Shown piece after piece: positions 18,471 through 26,121 of a stretch of 41,349 bases of DNA; the first letter of the stretch is position 1, and each line of letters starts with the position of its first letter. The stretch spans positions 1-41,349 of the forward strand of contig CANOEC010000034.1 in NCBI GenBank assembly GCA_947564735.1. The letters are read 5' to 3'. The DNA is from an uncultured Lachnospiraceae bacterium (GTDB lineage Bacteria; Bacillota; Clostridia; Lachnospirales; Lachnospiraceae). The notes under the pieces are model-generated. The model had not been told where the DNA came from. It was given only the letters and a program-made list of their open reading frames with translations, and did no database searches. Both the position numbers and the translations under genes were made by a program.

Positions 18471-18592
18471 GCGCCGTTTATGTCAGATATCACCCTTCCG
18501 GCACAAGGCGCCGTTTATGCAGATATCGCCCTTTTTGCACAAGGCGCCATTCATGCAGATATCACCCTTCTTGCACAAAGCGCCGTTTCATG
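18471..18592 (+). repeat. Tandem repeat of 36-37 nt, 3.3 copies
   Basis: Units at 18471-18507, 18508-18543 and 18544-18579, and a partial unit at 18580-18592. Each begins GCGCC, contains ATG(T)CAGATATC and ends TTGCACAA or a close variant. Unit boundaries create GGCGCC palindromes and each unit has GATATC. The repeat lies in the 254-nt gap between GH29 and the regulator gene and is followed by the hairpin CATGTT-N7-AACATG. The spacing of about 3.5 helical turns could suit multiple binding sites. Confidence 0.85.
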
Positions 18593-18692
18593 TTACGATA
18601 AAACATGTAGATAAGTGTAGTATCTAACATATTTTTCAACACTTCACTGTCAGAAACACCTGTAGAAATTGGGAAAGGGAGATTTCCGAAAT

Positions 18693-20324
18693 ATGGCTGA
18701 AAACATGGCAACTATATTTATTGCCGATGATGAGGCTTCCATCAGGGAAGGCCTAAAATATATTATAGACTGGGAATCGCTGGGGTTTCGTCTATGCGGC
18801 GAAGCCTCCAACGGCGAAGATGCGCTCACACAGATTCTTGCCCTGCACCCCGACCTTGTGATGTTAGACGTCAGAATGCCAAGGATGCGGGGAACAGAAG
18901 TGATAAGGCTCGCCAGAGAATCCGGGTATCAAGGTAAATGTATTATTTTAAGTGGTTACTCGGATTTCCAATACGCACAGGAGGCAATCAAAAGCGGCGT
19001 CAGCTTCTATCTCACCAAACCGATTGATGAAGAAGAGCTTGCACATGCCGTCACACAAATCGGCGATGCGCTGTCCGAGGAAAAGAAACAATCCTCTCAT
19101 TTTACGGCATACCGCAACAAAGCAAAGCAGATTGTTCTATATGAATTATTGGCTGACAAGTTAAATCCCCCTCTTTCAGAGGCTGACTGCGCCCATTTTC
19201 GTTTAGATGCGGAGTCCTATCAGGTTGTAATCTGTGAAGACTTTCACACCCAGTCTGCTGCCGCTCCGTATACCTTTGCCGAGCTGCTCAAGGTAACCAA
19301 CAAAGATAACAGCATTTTTGAACATGTGGAGATAGACGGGCGGGATGTCGTCCTGTTAAAAGGCAGTCTCGGTCTGAATCGTCTCGCCGATTTTCTGGAA
19401 CGGTTTGAAGAAAAGACCTTTCAGACCGGAAGTCCTTTGGAATCCATGTTCCTGACCTACGGCAGACCTGTCCGTTTACCGGAAGAGATTCATTTATCAT
19501 ATGAGGATGCGGATGCGCTCCTGCACCGCCGTTTCTTCTGTTCGCAGGACCAGCATGCAATGGGATATGACATGTTACCAGACGTTTCCGACACAGAGCT
19601 TTCCACATCCCGGCATGAGCCGATGCGGCTGAGTGAAGATGCGCTCCAAAATTACAGTGTACAATTTATCAATTATATTCAATCGTATAATCGTAATATG
19701 ATAGCGGACGCTTTGTCAAAGCTGGAGATTTCACTCTCGCATTCGCCAAAGCCAATCAGTGAGATCAAACTCTTCCTGACGGATTTATACTTGCAGATAA
19801 AAAGCGAAATCAAGAGAAACTATGTTTCCATAGAGATTCCCTTTGCTACGAATTCTGCTGCCATCAAATTCATCAGCGGCAGGAACTATCTCTATGAAAT
19901 CACAGTTTTTCTTTCAGAGCAGTTTGACAGTATCATGAACGCAATCGGCAATCCTTCCAGAGATACGGTACTAGACGACGTCTTGTACTATATCGACCAT
20001 CATTTCCGCGATAATATCAAGCTGGAAACCATTGCGCCGCTTTTTGGCTATAGCAGCGCTTATCTTGGCAAAATATTTACGAAATCTGCTGGAGAAAGCT
20101 TCAACTCTTATATTGACCACAAACGCATAGAGTATTCCAAACAGTTGTTGGTGGAAAACAATTTGAAAGTGTACGAGATTGCAGAGCAGGTCGGCTATAA
20201 GAATGTGGACTATTTCCATAAAAAATTTAAGAAATATGTGGGCATCAGTCCTGCGGAGTTCCGCAAAGGACAAGAAGTGGAAACGACAGAGAAAAAATAC
20301 CCCCCCCCACAAAAAAATGACTAA
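18693..20324 (+). CDS. YesN-type response regulator with AraC DNA-binding domain
   Basis: A 543-aa two-component regulator. The receiver domain (1-120) has the acidic pocket ADDE, phospho-acceptor Asp59 in LVMLDVRMP, Ser87 in ILSGYSD and Lys109 in YLTKP. A long middle region is of unknown fold. The C-terminal AraC HTH (about 430-530) includes IAPLFGYSSAYLGKIFTKSAGESFNSYI and IAEQVGYKNVDYFHKKFKKYVGISPAEFR. It probably activates the glycan genes; its partner kinase is likely the one at 24304-26121. The C-terminal tail is encoded across C9 and A7 tracts (20299-20316 region). GGGAG upstream supports ATG 18693 over a TTG at 18669. Confidence 0.93.
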   Translation: MAENMATIFIADDEASIREGLKYIIDWESLGFRLCGEASNGEDALTQILALHPDLVMLDVRMPRMRGTEVIRLARESGYQGKCIILSGYSDFQYAQEAIKSGVSFYLTKPIDEEELAHAVTQIGDALSEEKKQSSHFTAYRNKAKQIVLYELLADKLNPPLSEADCAHFRLDAESYQVVICEDFHTQSAAAPYTFAELLKVTNKDNSIFEHVEIDGRDVVLLKGSLGLNRLADFLERFEEKTFQTGSPLESMFLTYGRPVRLPEEIHLSYEDADALLHRRFFCSQDQHAMGYDMLPDVSDTELSTSRHEPMRLSEDALQNYSVQFINYIQSYNRNMIADALSKLEISLSHSPKPISEIKLFLTDLYLQIKSEIKRNYVSIEIPFATNSAAIKFISGRNYLYEITVFLSEQFDSIMNAIGNPSRDTVLDDVLYYIDHHFRDNIKLETIAPLFGYSSAYLGKIFTKSAGESFNSYIDHKRIEYSKQLLVENNLKVYEIAEQVGYKNVDYFHKKFKKYVGISPAEFRKGQEVETTEKKYPPPQKND

Positions 20325-20335
20325 AAATTATCGTC

Positions 20336-20378
20336 AAAAAACTGCCATGTCGGATAACCGGTATGGCAGTTTTCTTTC
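20336..20378. terminator. Bidirectional terminator at the convergence of the two glycan operons
   Basis: Arms AAAACTGCCAT (20338-20348) and ATGGCAGTTTT (20363-20373) with an inner CGG/CCG pairing, then CTTTCTC on plus and a T-rich exit on minus. It ends the regulator operon and, on minus, lies after the solute-binding protein gene. Confidence 0.8.
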
Positions 20379-20434
20379 TCATATCATTGTATCACAAATC
20401 TGTTAAGCTGATACTTAAATCTCAACCATTTTAA

Positions 20435-22171
20435 TTACTGTACAATTGCAACTTTCTCAGCAATAATATTTGTCATCATCTCTTCAGCTTCGTTCATGCC
20501 AGTTGCTTCCAGTTCAGCAATCATTGCGTCGTAGTTTGCATCAAATTCAGCCTCAGTACCTGTTACACATTTAATCAATGCGGACCAAGCCACCTCGTCA
20601 AGCTTATCTACGATTTCACTAAATTCAAGCGGCATTGCATATGCCCAAAGCGGAGAATAATCAGGTGTTTCAAACTCATCAGGCTGCGGGAATACATCAA
20701 CAAGCAGTTCTACGCCCCATGCTTCACATGCTGCCTTCTCTTCTTCATTGTACTCGTTAATTACTGCATCCTTACTTGTCGTCGTATACGTGCTGCCTGT
20801 AGGATCTAAGATACCATCGCCATAAGACGGGAACGGATAGTTGTGGAAACCTACGCCTGTCTTCTTGGAGTAATCTGCATCTTCTTGAGAGTACTTGATT
20901 TCTTCTTCTGTTCTATAACGATGTCCCTCATCGTCAATAAAATAGTTCACACCTTCGATACCCCATTTATTGAGTACCTGACCTTCATCGGAGCAAAGGA
21001 AGTCGATAAACTTGATTGCTGCAACGGGATCTTTACAAGTAGTTGTGATACCAACACCAGTACCGGTTGTCAGACCCTGATACATAAGGGACGGACACTT
21101 TGTATCCGGTGTCATACCTGTCGGCAGACCACAGTATGTAAGACCATACTTGCCATCAGCCTTCAATACTTTCTCACCATCCTGATAATCCCAGTCCTTA
21201 TCAAACAGACATACAACACGTCCGGATGCAATCTTAGCAATGTAGTCTTCATGTGTCTGTGTTGCAAATTCAGGGTCAAGGATGCCTTCGTTGTACATAC
21301 GGCACATCCATTTGAAGTACTCTCTTTCCTTCTCGGAACGGAATTTGTATACACCCTTGTTGTCTTCCGTTACAATCCACTGTCCGTTATCCGGTGCACC
21401 ATCTGCAATAAATCCAGCCGGGTTACCAAGTGTAATCAGCCAGTGCCAGTCTGAAGTGGATAACGTGATACCAATCTTGTCAAGACCGTCATCCGTCGTC
21501 GGATTTTCAGCGATATAATCTTTAATCATCGTTTCCAGTTCTTCCAAAGACTCTGGAATCTTGTAGTCTTTAGCCTTCAGCGCATCCCACTGAATCTGAA
21601 CGTTACCGCAGTCCTTAAACTTCGTTCCGCCTACTACATATGCGGACAGCTGATAGATGGACGGATCATCTGCGGACTGTTTTAATTTCTCAAACTCCTC
21701 GCCATAGAGTTTCTTGATGTTAGGACCATACTGTTCAATCAGGTCTGTCATATCAATCATGGCACCCGCGTCAATCATGTTACCCGCAGAACCTTTTGCA
21801 AAAATGATATCCGGATAATTCTGCTCTGCAATCATCAGTGCAACCGCTTCGCTCTCATCGTTACCGCCGACAGGACGCGTTGTCTTTAATTTCACGCCGG
21901 TCGCCGCCGTAATTGCTTCTGCAACGGGGTCGGTCCAAGGATCATCCTGATTTGCATCTGCGTTAAAGAATGTCAATTCAATCACTTCACCCGACGCTGC
22001 GCTGCCTGTATCGCTGCTGCCACCATCGTCAGCCGCTGCGCTTCCGCCGTCGTCTGTTGTTGCGCTGCCTGTATCCGCAGCAGGGGCGTCGCTTCCGCCG
22101 CCACAGCCGGCAAGTGTACCGGCTACCATTGTCACTGCCAGTAACAATGCACAAATTTTTTTGTTTTTCAT
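20435..22171 (-). CDS. Sugar ABC transporter solute-binding lipoprotein
   Basis: A 578-aa extracellular binding protein of the large family paired with LplB/YtcP permeases (LplA/YtcQ type). A lipoprotein signal with lipobox LAGC puts Cys at residue 23; a Ser/Asp/Gly/Ala-rich linker runs to about 65. The cluster-type fold shows typical phrases (IIFAKGSAGNMIDAGAMIDMTDLIEQYGPN; FLCSDEGQVLNKWGIEG). Large binding proteins of this type take oligosaccharides; I infer xyloglucan oligosaccharides from the neighbours. It is last in the transporter order permease-permease-binding protein. No ATPase gene is present, so it would depend on a shared MsmK-like ATPase encoded elsewhere. Confidence 0.92.
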   Translation of the reverse strand: MKNKKICALLLAVTMVAGTLAGCGGGSDAPAADTGSATTDDGGSAAADDGGSSDTGSAASGEVIELTFFNADANQDDPWTDPVAEAITAATGVKLKTTRPVGGNDESEAVALMIAEQNYPDIIFAKGSAGNMIDAGAMIDMTDLIEQYGPNIKKLYGEEFEKLKQSADDPSIYQLSAYVVGGTKFKDCGNVQIQWDALKAKDYKIPESLEELETMIKDYIAENPTTDDGLDKIGITLSTSDWHWLITLGNPAGFIADGAPDNGQWIVTEDNKGVYKFRSEKEREYFKWMCRMYNEGILDPEFATQTHEDYIAKIASGRVVCLFDKDWDYQDGEKVLKADGKYGLTYCGLPTGMTPDTKCPSLMYQGLTTGTGVGITTTCKDPVAAIKFIDFLCSDEGQVLNKWGIEGVNYFIDDEGHRYRTEEEIKYSQEDADYSKKTGVGFHNYPFPSYGDGILDPTGSTYTTTSKDAVINEYNEEEKAACEAWGVELLVDVFPQPDEFETPDYSPLWAYAMPLEFSEIVDKLDEVAWSALIKCVTGTEAEFDANYDAMIAELEATGMNEAEEMMTNIIAEKVAIVQ

Positions 22172-22193
22172 ACTTTTTCTCCCTTCTGTTGCT

Positions 22194-22253
22194 CACATTA
22201 TTTACAATGTGTCTTTATATTTGTATGCCGCCGCACCTATGCGCGCCGGCATA
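22194..22253 (-). other. Intercistronic hairpins before the solute-binding protein gene
   Basis: Two stems: CACATT/AATGTG (22194-22211), and TATGCCGCCGC (22224-22234) with GCGCCGGCATA (22243-22253), 11 bp with one mismatch. There is no T-run. Such stems between permease and binding-protein genes often protect or separate mRNA segments so the binding protein is made in excess. That role is inferred. Confidence 0.5.
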
Positions 22254-22259
22254 GAAATA

Positions 22260-23147
22260 TCAGTCTTTGACCGCGCCGACCGTCATACCGCCTACGAAAT
22301 ATTTCTGTAAGAACGGATATACGATGATAATCGGTACTGTCGCTACGATTGTTACCGCCATTCGCACGGAAAGCGGTGACACGGCATTCTTCAGCTGTTC
22401 CGCTGCGTGAGGATCAATCTTTACCGTCGCCTTCTCCATGATTTCGTACAATACATACTGCAGGGTCGGCAGTTCCTTCGCATACAGATAGGTATCCATG
22501 AAGGAGTTCCACTGTCCTACCGCATAGAACAAGGCTACCGTTGCCAGAACCGGCTTACACAGAGGCAGTACAATCTTTGCCCATATGACAAAATCGTTTG
22601 CGCCGTCCACTCTCGCCGCCTCCTGCAATGCAATCGGAAGCCCTTCGATAAAGGAGCGCACCAGTATCATATTGTAGACCCAGATTAGTCCCGGAATAAT
22701 ATAAACAAGGAAATTGTTACCCATCTTCAAGGTTCTCATTAAAAGCAGGTATTCCGGAATCAGTCCGCCGCTGACATACATCGTAATAACAAACAAAGTT
22801 GTAAATAATTTATTGAAATAAAAATCTTTTCTGCTGAGCACATAGGCAAGCATTGCCGTACAAATCACACCTGCTCCCGCACCTATCACAGTCCTTAATA
22901 TCGATAGGAGAAATGCCTTGCCTAAGTTATTCTCCGTAAACACATAAACATAATTGCTCCATGTGAACTTTCTCGGAATGATGAAGTTAATGTTACGCAT
23001 CGTATCAATCGGGTCATTCAATGAAATCGCCAACACATTTAAGAACGGATATATCGTAATAATAATCAAGAATATGAAAACCACCAATAATATGTAATCC
23101 AATATATTATCACGGCTTTTAATTCTGTTACTCTTTACATTCGCCAT
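22260..23147 (-). CDS. ABC sugar permease, YtcP/AraQ-like (CUT1)
   Basis: A 295-aa inner-membrane permease. Six hydrophobic segments are visible, starting with ILDYILLVVFIFLIIITIYPFLNVLAI. The conserved EAA loop, which contacts the ATPase, reads LQEAARVDGANDFVIWAKIVLP. The C-terminus GGMTVGAVKD is typical of YtcP proteins. Start ATG 23147 is eight bases after AAGGAGG, which overlaps the stop of the first permease. A longer frame upstream has no such site. It forms a heterodimer with the product of 23161-24102. Confidence 0.93.
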   Translation of the reverse strand: MANVKSNRIKSRDNILDYILLVVFIFLIIITIYPFLNVLAISLNDPIDTMRNINFIIPRKFTWSNYVYVFTENNLGKAFLLSILRTVIGAGAGVICTAMLAYVLSRKDFYFNKLFTTLFVITMYVSGGLIPEYLLLMRTLKMGNNFLVYIIPGLIWVYNMILVRSFIEGLPIALQEAARVDGANDFVIWAKIVLPLCKPVLATVALFYAVGQWNSFMDTYLYAKELPTLQYVLYEIMEKATVKIDPHAAEQLKNAVSPLSVRMAVTIVATVPIIIVYPFLQKYFVGGMTVGAVKD

Positions 23148-23160
23148 GGTCATGCCCTCC

Positions 23161-24102
23161 TTATACCAGTTTGCTCTCGCCGAGTAAGCCTGCCACTTTA
23201 TTCGCAATGAAAAGCAGCGTAATGCCGACTAGCGACTGGAACATGCCGATTGCGGTACCTAAACCATAGTTGCTGTTTCCGATACCTCTGATATAAGCAA
23301 ACCATGAAAGAACCATCGCATGATCCTGAACGATACCATTGCTGAGAAGCATCTGACGCTCCATACCTACATTCAATGCGCCGCCAATACCCATAATCAG
23401 AAGAACAACAATCGTCGGCTTAATGCCCGGCAATGTAATATGCCAGATTCTCTGAAGGCGATTGGCGCCATCCACCTTCGCCGCCTCATACAAGCCTTGA
23501 TCAATTCCTGCCATAGCAGAGAGATATACGATGGCATCCCATCCTACCTCTTTCCATGTATTAATCAGAACAACCGTAAACCAGAACAACGGCGAGTTGG
23601 TACTCATGAGTCCCAGCTTTGTACCAAACAACGTGTCAAGCATACCACCGTCATTTAGCACCATCTTCGCAATACTGGCGATAACCACCCATGATACAAA
23701 GTGAGGCAGATAAGAAATCGTCTGTGTGATTTTCTTAAATTTCACAAAACGGATTTCATTGAGCATCAAGGCAAACAGAATTGCCATAATCGTACCGATT
23801 GCAATTCCCAAGATGCTTAAGCCAATCGTATTAATCAATGTCTGTGTAAAGATACGATCTTGAAACGCTTTGACAAAGTTATCAAATCCCGCAAACGGTC
23901 TCTGCCAGATTGGGAGCGTCATTGTCTTTGGCTTCACTTCTTGAAACGCCATCGTCCATCCCCATAATGGAATGTACTTGAAGACAATCAGCCAGACAAC
24001 AAACGGAAGTGACATCAATAGCAGATATCGCTGCTTCCACATGAGCTGTCCGCTAAATTTCTGTTTTACAACTTTTTCTTTCGGAGCTTTTCTTCCACTC
24101 AT
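23161..24102 (-). CDS. ABC sugar permease, LplB-like (CUT1)
   Basis: A 313-aa partner permease. N-terminal text WKQRYLLLMSLPFVVWLIVFKYIPLWGW is characteristic of LplB. The EAA loop is LYEAAKVDGANRLQRIWHITLPGI, and six membrane segments are expected. It is first of the transporter trio, and its stop overlaps the ribosome site of the next gene. AAAGGATG precedes the ATG. A terminator lies between it and the histidine kinase gene, so the transporter genes may have their own promoter in 24103-24195. Confidence 0.94.
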   Translation of the reverse strand: MSGRKAPKEKVVKQKFSGQLMWKQRYLLLMSLPFVVWLIVFKYIPLWGWTMAFQEVKPKTMTLPIWQRPFAGFDNFVKAFQDRIFTQTLINTIGLSILGIAIGTIMAILFALMLNEIRFVKFKKITQTISYLPHFVSWVVIASIAKMVLNDGGMLDTLFGTKLGLMSTNSPLFWFTVVLINTWKEVGWDAIVYLSAMAGIDQGLYEAAKVDGANRLQRIWHITLPGIKPTIVVLLIMGIGGALNVGMERQMLLSNGIVQDHAMVLSWFAYIRGIGNSNYGLGTAIGMFQSLVGITLLFIANKVAGLLGESKLV

Positions 24103-24125
24103 ATTTGTTCATCCTTTCATACATT

Positions 24126-24167
24126 TTTGAAAAAAATTTTTCAAATACTTCTGCTCGAGCGCTTTCC
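24126..24167 (-). promoter_or_regulatory. Operator-like sites upstream of the transporter genes
   Basis: TTTGAAAAA-N2-TTTTTCAAA (24126-24145) is a perfect inverted repeat. The minus-strand sequence GGAAAGCGCTCGAG (24167-24154) shares the left half and centre of the CcpA cre consensus but not its right half. Both precede the first permease gene. Catabolite control is only a suggestion. Confidence 0.3.
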
Positions 24168-24195
24168 TAATCGGAAAAATTTTCTATAAATACAG

Positions 24196-24236
24196 AAAAA
24201 ATGCATCACAGGAAACATCTATCCTATGGTGCATTT
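24196..24236 (-). terminator. Terminator between kinase and transporter genes
   Basis: Minus-strand stem AAATGCACCATAGGA with TCCTGTGATGCATTT (15 bp, one mismatch and one G-U), with Ts continuing to 24196. It lies 68-108 nt after the kinase stop and may be partial, giving attenuation between GH74-GH31-kinase and the transporter. Confidence 0.7.
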
Positions 24237-24303
24237 ATTATAAAATGATAAACAAAATAAAAATACTGAAAAAATTACGGGAAAAATACCTTCTTTTTTT
24301 ACC

Positions 24304-26121
24304 TTACAGTCCGTCCTGCATAATCTGGTCTATTGGGAGCAAAAGTCTGACTCTTGTGCCTATCTGCGGTTCGGAATACACATGAATCCGGTATCCGTCC
24401 CCGAAATGCAGCTTCATCCGCTGGTTAATATTATACAGCCCAATACTCTTATTCCTGCTCATATCCCTTATCTCGATATCATTACGCAGCTGATTCAATG
24501 TTTCCTCGGTCATGCCACATCCATTATCATCAATATCAATTATAAGAAGGTTCATGTTGTCCGATGTCTTCCTGCGGACAGACACAATGATCGTACCCGC
24601 CTCGTCCCTATCCTCAAGCCCATGTACAATCGCGTTTTCCACCACCGGCTGTAACAATAGCGGCGGCAGATAATACCGCGAAAGGTCAAGCCCTTCCTCT
24701 ATCTCTTTACGATACCGAATCCGGTCTCCGAACCGCAGATGCTGTATAGCAATATACTCATCCACATGATTCAACTCTTCTTCTAACGTCGTCATTGCCG
24801 TTCCCATGTTCTCCAACACATATCGCATGGACTTCCCTAAAAGCTTAATCGCTGTCGCCGCCTCTTTGTCCCCTGCCTTGAGCGCTTTCATACGAATCGT
24901 TTCCAGCGTATTGTAGAGAAAATGCGGATTAATCTGACTGGCAAGCATCTTAAATTCTATTTCCTGCTGGCTGATAAGCAGTTCCTGCTCCTTAAGCTGG
25001 GCTTCGTATGCCCTCGCTTCCTGCTCTTTGATATTCTGCACCATGACCTGCAAATCCGCAAATGCCTCCGACAACTCGTCATTGCCTTGGAATGTGGAAA
25101 TCAACTCATAATCCTGATTGCTTGCTTTGTGCATCTCCTCCCTTAACACATTCACCCTGCCTGCAAACTGCTTCGTGAAGAAATGTATCATAATCCCCGG
25201 AATAACCAGATTCAGCGCAATGATGATAGCGCACAGCCCTAAAACATTTTTCATGCTCTCATACCCCTGCCCGTCAAGTGTGCACACATAGATGCAGGAA
25301 TCAGACTGATACATATAAAAGGTAGAAATATTCAGCAGATATCTTTTCCCATCCATCTCCATCTGTCCCGTATACTGAAAGGACGGCTCCTCAAAGTCCA
25401 CCGGCAGAGGCTGCGCCTTTCCATAGCGTCTTCTGTCGGAACTATAGAAAACGGGTCCCTTGTCCACCGACATGGTACAGATATATTCATCGCTGTCCAC
25501 GCGAAGCCGCATATCATTTTCATCAAGATGAATCACAAGCACCGCATGATACGGCGAATTGATAAGCTGGATGGACCTTACCAGACACAAGCTCCAATAC
25601 TCATCGTTATACCCGTATTCCCACGGGATTGCCCGCCAATGGACGCCGGGATTTGATACGGCGTCCTGATACCATACCGTATCCATAATCTCCTCGTCCA
25701 CCCGGACAAACTGTTTGTAATCGGATATGGTCGGATTATCCGTATAAATCTCGATGGCGCTGTACTCGGCATAATTTTTTGCACATTGCTCCAACAATAC
25801 ATTGCTGTCCACAGCCGCCATGTAGTCCCTTTTCGTTTCAAAATCCCTCGTCAGGATATCGCGGATTCCCAAATCAAACGCAATGTCTTTGGAAACATTA
25901 TAGGTATCCGTTGTCAGCTCAAACAGAAAATTCCTCACACGATGGTTCTCCGACTGCAGTAAATCCATATAGTAATCAATCATGACGCGCCCCGTGTACA
26001 TCATCAGAAACGTGCCAAGCAAGAGCATGGGCACCACAATCACAGCCGTATAAATCAAGTATAGCTGTCGTTTGATGGGTGCCCTATGAAAAATGGATAT
26101 AAATCGCGACTTTTTACTCAT
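24304..26121 (-). CDS. YesM-type membrane sensor histidine kinase
   Basis: A 605-aa kinase. Membrane segment 1 is at about residues 20-42, an extracellular sensor domain of about 240 residues follows, then membrane segment 2 at about 288-312, a HAMP-like linker and a coiled coil. The kinase core (His_kinase type) has its phospho-His in QINPHFLYNTLETIRM. The ATPase part has N-box VVENAIVHGLED, G1 IDIDDNGCGM and GLYNINQRMKLHFG. It likely senses extracellular oligosaccharide alone or with the binding protein, and phosphorylates the YesN-type regulator at 18693-20324. Its ATG overlaps the GH31 stop by 8 nt (ATGAGTAA), showing translational coupling to the glycosidase. Confidence 0.94.
   Translation of the reverse strand: MSKKSRFISIFHRAPIKRQLYLIYTAVIVVPMLLLGTFLMMYTGRVMIDYYMDLLQSENHRVRNFLFELTTDTYNVSKDIAFDLGIRDILTRDFETKRDYMAAVDSNVLLEQCAKNYAEYSAIEIYTDNPTISDYKQFVRVDEEIMDTVWYQDAVSNPGVHWRAIPWEYGYNDEYWSLCLVRSIQLINSPYHAVLVIHLDENDMRLRVDSDEYICTMSVDKGPVFYSSDRRRYGKAQPLPVDFEEPSFQYTGQMEMDGKRYLLNISTFYMYQSDSCIYVCTLDGQGYESMKNVLGLCAIIIALNLVIPGIMIHFFTKQFAGRVNVLREEMHKASNQDYELISTFQGNDELSEAFADLQVMVQNIKEQEARAYEAQLKEQELLISQQEIEFKMLASQINPHFLYNTLETIRMKALKAGDKEAATAIKLLGKSMRYVLENMGTAMTTLEEELNHVDEYIAIQHLRFGDRIRYRKEIEEGLDLSRYYLPPLLLQPVVENAIVHGLEDRDEAGTIIVSVRRKTSDNMNLLIIDIDDNGCGMTEETLNQLRNDIEIRDMSRNKSIGLYNINQRMKLHFGDGYRIHVYSEPQIGTRVRLLLPIDQIMQDGL

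Noticed and set aside
18471-18592. CRISPR array
   Set aside because: Units are contiguous without unique spacers, and no cas genes are present.
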